Positions 47,770 through 56,045 of a stretch of 64,000 bases of DNA are shown in pieces. The stretch spans positions 18,925 through 82,924 of IMG/VR virus record IMGVR_UViG_3300037520_002383; one strand, given 5' to 3'. The DNA is from a virus. The translations under genes were made by a program, and so were the position numbers. Below the pieces are notes generated by a model. It worked only from the letters and a program-made list of their open reading frames with translations, was not told the origin of the DNA and did not search any database. The stretch's first letter is position 1; each line of letters starts with the position of its first letter.

Positions 47770-48621
47770 CTACTGGGCGTTTACCGACGTCAGGGCTTCA
47801 ATGATCTGAGGCAGGGCTTTCTCGGACCATTCTTTTTGCGCCCATTCTGCGGCCTCCTCAAAGAGGTGTTCCGCCGGCAGACCGGGATGAAACCAGCGCT
47901 TAGTGCCCGCATGTTTGGAGGAAACGATTCGAAACGTCATAACAGAGCGCTTCACCTTCTCCAACCCCGATTCTGTCTTGATGCGATGCTGATAGACGCG
48001 GACGCCATGCAGGAAGGGAATGCCCGTAGGCCCCTGACGAACTTGACCAATCTGTCCCCATCCCTGCCCCGCACCATGATGCGTCTTTAGGGGTTTCGAA
48101 GAGATGTCGAAGGCATGCAACATCCCCAATCGCGGACTGCCAGTGTCATCATTTTCGATTTTATTCCATGGAATCTTACGCTGAGCCATTTCCTTTTTGA
48201 TGGTGGAAATCAATGACTGCTGGGCTGGCGTCGTAGATGTCTGTCCTTTGCCTGGACCATGAGAAAAGGGAATCACGCGCCAACGATGGCCATCTTTAGA
48301 CGTATGAACCCGCATCTTGCCGCCCTTAGGCGTCAACAGGTCCTCAACCATGGAATGCGGTTCCAGGCCGTCATCAATCCAACGCACGCTCTTGTCGAGA
48401 ATCACAATCCAGGTATTATCATCTTCTTGAGCAAACGAAAGACCAGATAAGTAAGGTTTTAGGCGGGAGTGAAGCCGCGCGTTAGCGCCTTCAATGATGT
48501 GCGCATGTGCAGCTGCAGCGACATCGCGCGCCGCCCTCTGGACTAGCTGATTGATGACTTCCGGCTCCAGATTCTGCGCAAGGGTGGTCAACGCAGAGGT
48601 ATCCAAAAAGACGCGCAACAT
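47770..48621 (-). CDS. Virion structural protein, HK97 gp10-like neck/tail-completion candidate
   Basis: 283 residues from ATG 48621 behind AGGAGG (a GTG at 48627 is too close). N-terminal helix with LVQRAARDVAAAAHAHIIEGA and a long middle region, then FRIVSSKHAGTKRWFHPGLPAEHLFEEAAEWA. The H-x-G-T-x-x-W-x-H-P-G-L phrase is characteristic of gp10-like tail completion/neck proteins. The function is likely structural joining of head and tail. Order within the structural block supports this. Confidence 0.68.
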   Translation of the reverse strand: MLRVFLDTSALTTLAQNLEPEVINQLVQRAARDVAAAAHAHIIEGANARLHSRLKPYLSGLSFAQEDDNTWIVILDKSVRWIDDGLEPHSMVEDLLTPKGGKMRVHTSKDGHRWRVIPFSHGPGKGQTSTTPAQQSLISTIKKEMAQRKIPWNKIENDDTGSPRLGMLHAFDISSKPLKTHHGAGQGWGQIGQVRQGPTGIPFLHGVRVYQHRIKTESGLEKVKRSVMTFRIVSSKHAGTKRWFHPGLPAEHLFEEAAEWAQKEWSEKALPQIIEALTSVNAQ

Positions 48622-48637
48622 GGCCACCTCCTATATA

Positions 48638-49975
48638 TTATCTCCCACGGGGGTTACGGCTCGAAAGAGGGTGGCTGGCGTGACCAAGAATCGGTGGTGC
48701 ATTGCGGTCGGCGACTGAAGTCACCTGTCCTGCCCGCGCCTGAATCCATGACACTGTACCATCAGCATGCTTCACCTTGATCTTGCCGACTTTGCGTCGA
48801 TCGCCGGTTGGCCCGCCCTCAATCATCGTCCCCGGCGGCAGGTTCAGATGACGACGTTTGGCAAGTTCCTCTTTTTCCAAGGGCATGCAAGCTTCCAGAT
48901 CCGAGTAGTAGCGAGGAGATTCCTTCAAATGCGCAAGAGCGATCTTAGCGATCTCTTTGGCGTCGGTGCTGACGTCGGCGTGCTCGCGTTCATGCCTGAT
49001 GCCTTTCTGCCATTCCTCAGGAGAAATCACATCGAAGTCTACACCCAACTCTTCGCCCAGCCCCTGGGCTTCTGCCACCGAAACGCCATCCATGACATCA
49101 ACTTTTTCCGATTTCTTGACTTCGGACTTAGCTGGAAGCGCACGGGCCAGTTCAATGACGCCCTGAATCAGAGCCTCCACAGAGGCATAGGCCGCCGGAG
49201 AAGCTGCTTTGAGCTGTGCCAACATAGGCGCCTGTTGACGAACTTGCTGCAACACGCTCGCTATCTTCTTTTTGGTCTCAGTGAGTCTCTCGCTTTGTCC
49301 CTGATCTTGCTGTTCGTCGCCGGTGTCGGCAAGTTCATGCAGATCGTCGATGAGATCGGCGGCGTGCGTCATTTCTGGCGACGGTGGCGTCTCCGCACCC
49401 GCAATCGCCTCTGAAAGAGCCGCTTCGCCCTCGCTGTGTTCGCTGGCTTCCTTCATTGGCGACGCTGGCGCGGCGGCGGGCCGCGAACGCGAAAAGCCCG
49501 TAAAACCGCCGTGGGCACCCGGATTTTCCGATAAAGCCTTCTGAAGGTCTGGCTTGGCTCGACCGCCTTGTCCTTCGATGTCCTGGTCTAGCTTCGCCGC
49601 CACCTCTGCACTCCACAAAACAGGCGTGCCACCGCGATACTCAGCCGCATAGCGACGAGCCTGCAGAGCCTTTTCGATGCTGGAGCCAATACCTACAGCC
49701 ACACCCTTTTCATCCAGAGCCTCCTGAAATCGTTGTCGCTGTCGCATGACCTGAGGCAACGCCCGAGGCGGTACCGAAACCACGCCCTCGCTGCCCGAGA
49801 GCATAACTACGCCGCCACCCAGTGCCTGAGCCCACAACACCCAAGAATCTTGGGTTGCCTTTTGCATCAGCTGATGCAGTCGCTGCAATCCCTCAGAATG
49901 AGCCGCCGCCACCATCGGCGCCATGCGATGGCCCATGTGGCATTGCCAAGCAACGTACAGCTTTTGCTGGTTCAT
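48638..49975 (-). CDS. Large virion-region protein with nucleotidyl-cyclase-like N-terminus and DUF5661-like C-terminal part
   Basis: 445 residues. Residues about 5-130 (LYVAWQCHMGHRMAPM; GGGVVMLSGSEGVVSV; KGVAVGIGSSIEKALQARRYAAEYRGG) look like a degenerate GGDEF/cyclase-type fold without catalytic acidic residues. The middle is Glu/Ala-rich linker. Residues about 320-370 (WQKGIRHEREHADVSTDAKEIAKIALAHLKESPRYYSDLEAC) fit the DUF5661 pattern found in phage proteins. The final part has a strand-rich tail (KVKHADGTVSWIQARAG). Unknown function; possibly an internal virion protein. Confidence 0.6.
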   Translation of the reverse strand: MNQQKLYVAWQCHMGHRMAPMVAAAHSEGLQRLHQLMQKATQDSWVLWAQALGGGVVMLSGSEGVVSVPPRALPQVMRQRQRFQEALDEKGVAVGIGSSIEKALQARRYAAEYRGGTPVLWSAEVAAKLDQDIEGQGGRAKPDLQKALSENPGAHGGFTGFSRSRPAAAPASPMKEASEHSEGEAALSEAIAGAETPPSPEMTHAADLIDDLHELADTGDEQQDQGQSERLTETKKKIASVLQQVRQQAPMLAQLKAASPAAYASVEALIQGVIELARALPAKSEVKKSEKVDVMDGVSVAEAQGLGEELGVDFDVISPEEWQKGIRHEREHADVSTDAKEIAKIALAHLKESPRYYSDLEACMPLEKEELAKRRHLNLPPGTMIEGGPTGDRRKVGKIKVKHADGTVSWIQARAGQVTSVADRNAPPILGHASHPLSSRNPRGR

Positions 49976-50009
49976 GACGACCCCTTAGAACGCGAAGATT
50001 GCGGTAAGA

Positions 50010-51245
50010 TCAGCGCTTTAGTACCTGATCGGGATGCGTCAGGCCCATCTTGGCGCCCGCCTGATCGATCAAGCCCAAGGCCGTCTCCAGCGGCATCTTC
50101 TGCGTCGAAGGCACAAACCCCTCATCGGAGGGTTCGGTGAACTGGCCGGTGACGGCGCGATGAACGGCGTCATGCATCACCGTGTTGAGTTCCTTGTGAA
50201 AGACATCGTCGGGAATGTGCAAGCCGATCTTCTCCGACAACTCACGCTGCTTGTGAGCCGCCAGCCACTCCCAATGCACGGCCCGCTTAGCCTCGCGCAT
50301 GCTGCGATGAATGCCCAGTTTGCCGATGCGGCGCCCTTCCCCGTACATCTTGTTGAGTTCAGGATACACCAAGGCGTGAGACAGTTCGTGGATCTGACGC
50401 CAAGCATCGGTGTAGTCGCGATCGCCAAAATCGCCACCCGAAGCCGGCGTGGGATCGTAAACCATCAAGTGGTTCGTGTTGTAGTTGCGGTTGGCGAGAT
50501 CCGGCTTCCCGTGCTGGCCACCGGCATAGTAGGTCTGAAATCCGTGGTGGGCGACCAGATCACGAACTGCCGGCAGCTTGCCGCGGTAATCGTAGTGGAA
50601 GAGATCGCTCTTCGTCCCCGGACGAACTTCGCCGTAGGGCTTGGCGTAGTGGGCGTATGTCGACACCCCCACCCCCGCAGCCTGCTCGTTGGCGGACTTC
50701 GGCGGCGCATCCATATGAGGATGAGCGCCGGGCTTCGGCGGCGCCGGCGGATTGTCGGCCTTCGCCAGCCCCGCGAGGTGCATGCGCGTGTGGCCATCAT
50801 GCCACGGATAGGCGTGGGGGTGCGAGTAGCGTCCCCGCGGTGCCTCTGACTTCGCCAGAGCCTGCTCCTGCGGCAGGTGGCTGTCGGCGCCGTGGCCACG
50901 GAATCGATAAAGGCCTTTTTGATCCCGCAGACGCTGCGTGACTTCCGACGGCACGGGACCAATCGGCTCCATTCCCAAAGCCTTCAGGTGCTGCGAGTAC
51001 AGGGCGCCATGACGCTGTGCCTCTTCGATTGCACCCGCAGCCTTTGCCGTCCTGGCGCCCATCAGGTGATGGGCAGCAGCATTGAGGTGCTGCTCGCGGA
51101 CGTATTCGTCGTAGGTTTTGCGTTCGGCGGCTTCGCGCGTCAGGCCATGGCCGAACTCCAACACCGCCGCTCGACGATCGAGTTCGGCGGCATGTTTATC
51201 GTCAATCAGCCGTCGCCCCTGCCAAAGGCCATCATTCTTAGTCAT
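50010..51245 (-). CDS. HExxH metallopeptidase-like virion protein
   Basis: 411 residues from ATG 51245 (MTKNDGLWQG), overlapping the upstream stop (ATGACTAA). Helical N-terminal part with EFGHGLTREAAERKTYDEYVREQH, a His/Pro-rich linker (KPGAHPHMD), and a catalytic part with QIHELSHALVYPEL (HELSH about 286-290). It then has REAKRAVHWEWLAAH with acidic candidates for the third ligand. Located in the minus-strand virion block. Could be an injected or maturation peptidase. Confidence 0.68.
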   Translation of the reverse strand: MTKNDGLWQGRRLIDDKHAAELDRRAAVLEFGHGLTREAAERKTYDEYVREQHLNAAAHHLMGARTAKAAGAIEEAQRHGALYSQHLKALGMEPIGPVPSEVTQRLRDQKGLYRFRGHGADSHLPQEQALAKSEAPRGRYSHPHAYPWHDGHTRMHLAGLAKADNPPAPPKPGAHPHMDAPPKSANEQAAGVGVSTYAHYAKPYGEVRPGTKSDLFHYDYRGKLPAVRDLVAHHGFQTYYAGGQHGKPDLANRNYNTNHLMVYDPTPASGGDFGDRDYTDAWRQIHELSHALVYPELNKMYGEGRRIGKLGIHRSMREAKRAVHWEWLAAHKQRELSEKIGLHIPDDVFHKELNTVMHDAVHRAVTGQFTEPSDEGFVPSTQKMPLETALGLIDQAGAKMGLTHPDQVLKR

Positions 51246-52692
51246 GGCTTCGTACCCCATAGACATTATCCAAAAAAGCCAAGATGGCATTTTCTTTCCA
51301 TTTGCCACCGAAGGAAAGTAAGTACGAAGAATCCGTCTTTTCGAGTCTTACATCAGACGCCAGATCGCGGAAGCAATGGCATGCCTCAAAACGACCGTCA
51401 GCCGACAGCCGTTGACCATCGCAAACGCCACAGGCCGTAGACAGCTGTTTTTCTGAGAGACGTAGCGACGGCAACTTTATTGCAGTTGAATCCAGCTTAG
51501 GTTGTCGTGGCCGCAGTTTTGGGGGTTGACTCTGTTGGCGAGTAGGGGGATTGGGTGCCAATGGGCCACCCTGGGGGGTGGGTTTGTTGGCGGGCCCCGG
51601 CGCCTCCGTTCTTCCCTTGCCCGCCTTCTCTAGATCCGAGTGCAGTTGATTGAAGTCGAAGTAGTGCGTAAAAACACGACCGTCGGGAAGAATGGTATAG
51701 TAATCCTCAGGCTTTTGATTATGCCACTGAGTGCCTTGCCCCGGATGATATTTACCTACATTTTCACCATTGACCATCAACATCTTATGGCTAGCGCCAT
51801 CTGAATGAATAACCGATTCCTGTCCCAGATCTCGCGCCAGCCCCTCAATCAACTTCGGATTTTTGGGATTGTAAATGATGAGGGAGTTTTCGGGTCGGCC
51901 ATAGCTACCGACGGTCGGATGCGCGTCCTCTCCTGCATCCCGCAGATACTGAAGGGCCTGCTGATTGCTGAGATTTTTAGCTTGAGGGAACAGGGGGTTT
52001 TCAGCCGACATCAGGGTGTGGGGCGGCAGGGAAGATTCGTTCTTTTTCAAGGCTGAGGTCTTGTTCATCAAGCCAAGGAGTACATCCACCATCTTCTTTT
52101 CCAGCGTCGAGTATTTTGTGTCGATCTGCCAAGAATGAAGACGGAGATCGTCGGGTCGCACGCCCGTCAGCGTCAATACGCCAGCTTGGTGGTTGTTGCC
52201 ATCAAGAGCCCTGATGATGGTGCGCGGCGGCTCTTCCTGAACATCATATTCCTTTTCAAAAGAAAGGGTCTTTTCTGCGGCGCTTTTGCGCAGGACCGCA
52301 TGAGCCACCCGAGCCCGAACTAGCGCGTCTACGCTTTTGCCGAGACGATACAGATGATCGTCGCTCACGGCAACCGACACTCGCTGGCGCTCTAATCCAA
52401 GACCAACACCTAGCGCCGCCGCGACGTGCAACAGAGAAGCGTCTTGAAATGTATAGTTGATGTCGGCGACCGACATGCAGCCGCTAAAGCCGGCTTCTGT
52501 CTTTTGCAAGACCAGGCGTCCGCCGCCTCCCGGAATCTCACCGTCATAGCCGCGTCCAGCGAGGCTCAGCCACGCATATAGTGCGCGCGGCAGCATTGCG
52601 TTATCGAGATGCGGCAGCCTTTGGGCGGCCTTTTGCAGAGCCGCGGCCCCTTCCATCCCCACAAGCGCCGTCAAAATCTGATGTCGATCCAT
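51238..52692 (-). CDS. Large virion-region protein with C-terminal Cys cluster
   Basis: About 484 residues; start uncertain among GTG 52701, ATG 52698 and ATG 52692 (the last has the best spacing to AGG). The segment NSLIIYNPKNPKLIEGLARDLGQESVIHSDGASHKMLMVNGE is a fold also met in phage internal proteins. A Pro-rich linker is followed by CGVCDGQRL...CHCF. Function not recognised. Coupled to both neighbours. Confidence 0.65.
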   Translation of the reverse strand: MDRHQILTALVGMEGAAALQKAAQRLPHLDNAMLPRALYAWLSLAGRGYDGEIPGGGGRLVLQKTEAGFSGCMSVADINYTFQDASLLHVAAALGVGLGLERQRVSVAVSDDHLYRLGKSVDALVRARVAHAVLRKSAAEKTLSFEKEYDVQEEPPRTIIRALDGNNHQAGVLTLTGVRPDDLRLHSWQIDTKYSTLEKKMVDVLLGLMNKTSALKKNESSLPPHTLMSAENPLFPQAKNLSNQQALQYLRDAGEDAHPTVGSYGRPENSLIIYNPKNPKLIEGLARDLGQESVIHSDGASHKMLMVNGENVGKYHPGQGTQWHNQKPEDYYTILPDGRVFTHYFDFNQLHSDLEKAGKGRTEAPGPANKPTPQGGPLAPNPPTRQQSQPPKLRPRQPKLDSTAIKLPSLRLSEKQLSTACGVCDGQRLSADGRFEACHCFRDLASDVRLEKTDSSYLLSFGGKWKENAILAFLDNVYGVRSHD

Positions 52693-52697
52693 AGTCA

Positions 52698-53591
52698 TCA
52701 CCTGGGGCTAAATGTGCCGACACGCGGCGCTGGAGCTTGTCGCGGAGTTACGGGAGGCGACAGAGCGTCGCCTTCAACGGGCGCCGACTCCGACTCAAAC
52801 AAGTATTCTCTCTGAATAGCCAAACTCATGGGCATACGCTGAACGCGACTCGTCCCGTCTGGCATCTCGCCTCTCGCCACACGCACTTCGTGCATGAGCT
52901 GTGTCACATACCAATAGGGGCGATAGAGGTAGCGAATGCCACATACCACACCCCCATCGCCCGGTATCGGCCCCTTGGGTCGGCGGCGGTCATCCCACAC
53001 AATCATCCCATGATCAATAGTAAAATCTACGTTTTGTGCGTAGCGATTGCCGTCGCTATCGACAAGATCGACTACATACTCAACGGGAAAACTGCAACGG
53101 TCCTTGCCAGTGATGGAACACTCAAAGACCTCCCAGTTTGTCACAAAGATGCCGGGCTCAGTCAAATACAACCTATCATATTTCGTGGCATAAAACGGGG
53201 TTTGCGTACTATCATAAAATCTAGGAGTAGTGACTTGGGCTACGCCATCTCCCACCAAACCGCCGGTTGTCTGACGATCAACGGCGTTGTTGCCGGTAAA
53301 GATGGCGGTGATTTGACCGCCGAGAGTATACAAGAATCCGTGACTGCAACCAGGATGATTATCATGCATTTTGCGGATGTCGGTCGTCGTAGCTAGACCA
53401 ATCGGACAGCGCATGGCACGATAATGCAGGAACTGAACGCCGTGGCTGAAGATGGCGTTATCGAAAGCATCAGTATCAAAAGACGAGGCGTCGCGAGGGA
53501 AATCGGCGACTAGGGCCACAGCAGGCGGTGGCTCTGAAATCGTCTGACCGCCGATAATGGGATAAGTAGAAGTTTTGATGCCACTCGACAT
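52698..53591 (-). CDS. Virion structural protein
   Basis: 297 residues. Reads like a known large-myophage structural protein: FDTDAFDNAIFSHGVQFLHYRAMRCPIGL near the N-terminus with IRKMHDNHPGCSHGFLY. The middle has KYDRLYLTEPGIFVTNWEVFEC, and RYLYRPYWYVTQLMHEVRVARGE precedes the C-terminal Pro-rich tail. Probably neck or head-tail connection. Exact role not known to me. Confidence 0.68.
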   Translation of the reverse strand: MSSGIKTSTYPIIGGQTISEPPPAVALVADFPRDASSFDTDAFDNAIFSHGVQFLHYRAMRCPIGLATTTDIRKMHDNHPGCSHGFLYTLGGQITAIFTGNNAVDRQTTGGLVGDGVAQVTTPRFYDSTQTPFYATKYDRLYLTEPGIFVTNWEVFECSITGKDRCSFPVEYVVDLVDSDGNRYAQNVDFTIDHGMIVWDDRRRPKGPIPGDGGVVCGIRYLYRPYWYVTQLMHEVRVARGEMPDGTSRVQRMPMSLAIQREYLFESESAPVEGDALSPPVTPRQAPAPRVGTFSPR

Positions 53592-53594
53592 GGA

Positions 53595-53912
53595 TCAATA
53601 CCCCTGGCGGCCACGAACGGCGTTGGTGATGGCTTCCCACTTCGGTAGTAGATGACGAATGCAGTCTTCTCCAACGAACTCGGATTTATTGAGTTCCGTG
53701 AACTGAAGCCCCTTGGCTTTCTTGGAGGCCAACCACCGCGCCACAGCCTTATGGCTGCCGACGCCCAGGGTCTCTGTGCCTTTTTTGCGCGCCGCCAATA
53801 CCATATACAGACCGCCAACGGTCGAGACTTCATAGACAGCGTCTTCGCCGTCAACACCGATCTTTTTCTTGGATCGGACTTCTGAAGCGGGAATGGTTGC
53901 GGCTGTCGACAT
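53595..53912 (-). CDS. Small protein of the structural block
   Basis: 105 residues from ATG 53912 (MSTAATIPASEVRS) behind GGAGG. Short beta region (AVYEVSTVGGLYMVLAARKKG) then a basic helix with GSHKAVARWLASKKAKGLQF. Position between structural genes suggests assembly; no motif match. Confidence 0.7.
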   Translation of the reverse strand: MSTAATIPASEVRSKKKIGVDGEDAVYEVSTVGGLYMVLAARKKGTETLGVGSHKAVARWLASKKAKGLQFTELNKSEFVGEDCIRHLLPKWEAITNAVRGRQGY

Positions 53913-53951
53913 AATGGCCTCCAAGGGTCGTACTCGCCCTAAAAGATTGCC

Positions 53952-56045
53952 TCAGAGCCCAGCCCACAGACCATTTACGAATCGTCCGAGATCGCCGGCG
54001 GCATTTTTGATTTGACGGAGACGCATGATCTCGGGTCGGGGGTCGATATCGAATGACCTTAGCACGTCAGCCATGACATCTTCCGACAATCCGGCCAACC
54101 AAGACTTCATGCGCATGGCGGCCGCTGCTGGTAGATCGGGCATGACCGCCAGCTTGTCTTTCGGCGCAAAGGTGTTGAAAGTTGATCCAAAAGGCAACAT
54201 AAATCGCAGGTAGTAGGGGGTAAATGACTGGCGATCGTGTGCGGGATCAAAATGAACTCCCGCAAATGTCGAGCCATGATCGATCAATCGGATCTCGCCA
54301 TCTGGATTCATCAGCATGTTGTGGCCATGGCGATCGCCGTTGCCAGCCACCCAATCCAATACCGACCATTGCCATATTCGACCGCGCAAGCGATAGGACT
54401 CCAGCGCCGACAAAACTCGTCCGGCGTCGTCTTCGCGAATGTCAATCAGAGGACGGTATTCGGCGGGAAGAAAGAAAATAGCCGCATAAAGTTTGTCGCC
54501 ATCAACCCTCATCCATTCGGTGCGGGAGAGATCTGCAGCCAGCCCCCAAGAGCGCGCTAACTGCCAAAAGGCGCTCTCACGAGCGCTTGGCGGCGAAAGA
54601 TCATCCTCAATGCCCTTTATGGGCCCCGCACGACCACTACCCGGCTTCATGTACCAACTACCACTGGGCGTGTCGATAAAGAAAGAACCGGCGCTGTGTC
54701 GGCCATCAAGGTGAGCGGGTCGAGCTGAAAAGATGTTCTGGTTCAGAAGCTCAGCGACATCTTCTCCGCTTGAATGCATTGCCTCTACCCGTGACTGCGG
54801 GGTTACCGGTAGATCGGCAAGATGTTTTGAAGAATCCGATGCCCCAAGACGATCGCCTTGGTTTTTGATCAAGACTTCGGTTTTTACGAGTGGCATCATT
54901 TCGACAGCCGATTTCAGGATGTCGCGATTTTCCGGCGTATCAAGCCAATCAATAGCCGCCAAGGCCGTGGCCACGGGGTCAGCGTCATTCAGCCATGCAA
55001 GCTCACGAATATGTCGTAGAGTGTCGTCGTCGTCTCGTACCTTGCCGCCAGTCAACGATAATGCTGTGCGCCAATGCGCGTATATACTCGGTGGCAAAGT
55101 CAACAATGCGTCGCGAGCCGCTTCTGATTTATGCAGACGCGCGGTAGACATATAATCAGCAATCCGCTGAGAAATATCTAATGAGATATTACGCATCATC
55201 GCCAGATGACGCAATGCGTCCATATCATTTTCCCTAATCGCCGTTTCCATCCATTCTTCAGCGTCGTCTTCGGTGAGCGGCGCCGACAAGGGCACTCGAT
55301 ACCAGGCCTCTTGCGGCGTTACTAGTTGTTCCCAAAACTGCCGCCAGACATCTTCAGGCATCAGAGCCTGCACATCGGGGCTAGCGCCGTCAATGAACAA
55401 AAGCAAGGGATTCTCTTGGAACGGCAGATCGGCTGGCGAACGCTGCGCCAGATGACGATAAAGGGTGGGCACGAACTGCAGTGGCAGGGTCGGCTGCAGG
55501 GCATCCAATAAATGTTGGCCATCGCCTGCTGATTCTATATCTAGCCGCTTCAGCAACGCATCGCGCCCATCGTCCGTTCGCAGATGTCGGGCGTTGTATT
55601 CGCTGGCCGCGGGATGGCCGATGATATCAAGGAGTCGATGCAGCTGAACGTGTCGCACTACATCACACCAAGCCTTAGCGTCATGCAAATGATGAATGAT
55701 ATCCGATGCCGGCAAATCATTCACAACTCGGTTTACGATCGCCCGTGAAACATGTCGAGGGCCAAAGCCCGGCATCGTCGTCGCCAGCGCCCTCTCTCGC
55801 GCATCGGGGTCGGAAATGGCCCTGAAGGCATCCTCTTCTTCTTCGGGAGCAGGCTGAAACGGAACGACTTCCTCGCCCTTATGATTCAAAAACCACTCAT
55901 GGGCCGTTGCACGAATGGCCGCAGACGCCGCGGCGTTGTTGAGGTCGTCAACACTCGCCAAAGCGGAGGCAATCTCGCTGCGCCCCGATCTGGGGTTCAG
56001 TACGATTCTCTCGGCCGCCTTCAATGTCGCGATTACGTCGCTCAT
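53952..56045 (-). CDS. Large protein with C-terminal protein-kinase-like (HipA/PI3K-type) domain
   Basis: 697 residues. Residues about 1-430 are mostly helical with no recognised family. Residues 450-610 form a kinase-like core: SAGSFFIDTPSGSWYMKPG with candidate ATP-binding K467, SARESAFWQLARSWGL (E490, the pairing Glu), the catalytic motif VAGNGDRHGHNMLMN (D571, R572, H573, N576), and the metal-binding motif IRLIDHGSTF (D589). This order is that of HipA-like, PI3/4K-like and Fam20C-like kinases. All key residues appear present. ATGA overlap with the giant gene upstream suggests co-expression with virion proteins, so it might be injected. Confidence 0.75.
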   Translation of the reverse strand: MSDVIATLKAAERIVLNPRSGRSEIASALASVDDLNNAAASAAIRATAHEWFLNHKGEEVVPFQPAPEEEEDAFRAISDPDARERALATTMPGFGPRHVSRAIVNRVVNDLPASDIIHHLHDAKAWCDVVRHVQLHRLLDIIGHPAASEYNARHLRTDDGRDALLKRLDIESAGDGQHLLDALQPTLPLQFVPTLYRHLAQRSPADLPFQENPLLLFIDGASPDVQALMPEDVWRQFWEQLVTPQEAWYRVPLSAPLTEDDAEEWMETAIRENDMDALRHLAMMRNISLDISQRIADYMSTARLHKSEAARDALLTLPPSIYAHWRTALSLTGGKVRDDDDTLRHIRELAWLNDADPVATALAAIDWLDTPENRDILKSAVEMMPLVKTEVLIKNQGDRLGASDSSKHLADLPVTPQSRVEAMHSSGEDVAELLNQNIFSARPAHLDGRHSAGSFFIDTPSGSWYMKPGSGRAGPIKGIEDDLSPPSARESAFWQLARSWGLAADLSRTEWMRVDGDKLYAAIFFLPAEYRPLIDIREDDAGRVLSALESYRLRGRIWQWSVLDWVAGNGDRHGHNMLMNPDGEIRLIDHGSTFAGVHFDPAHDRQSFTPYYLRFMLPFGSTFNTFAPKDKLAVMPDLPAAAAMRMKSWLAGLSEDVMADVLRSFDIDPRPEIMRLRQIKNAAGDLGRFVNGLWAGL

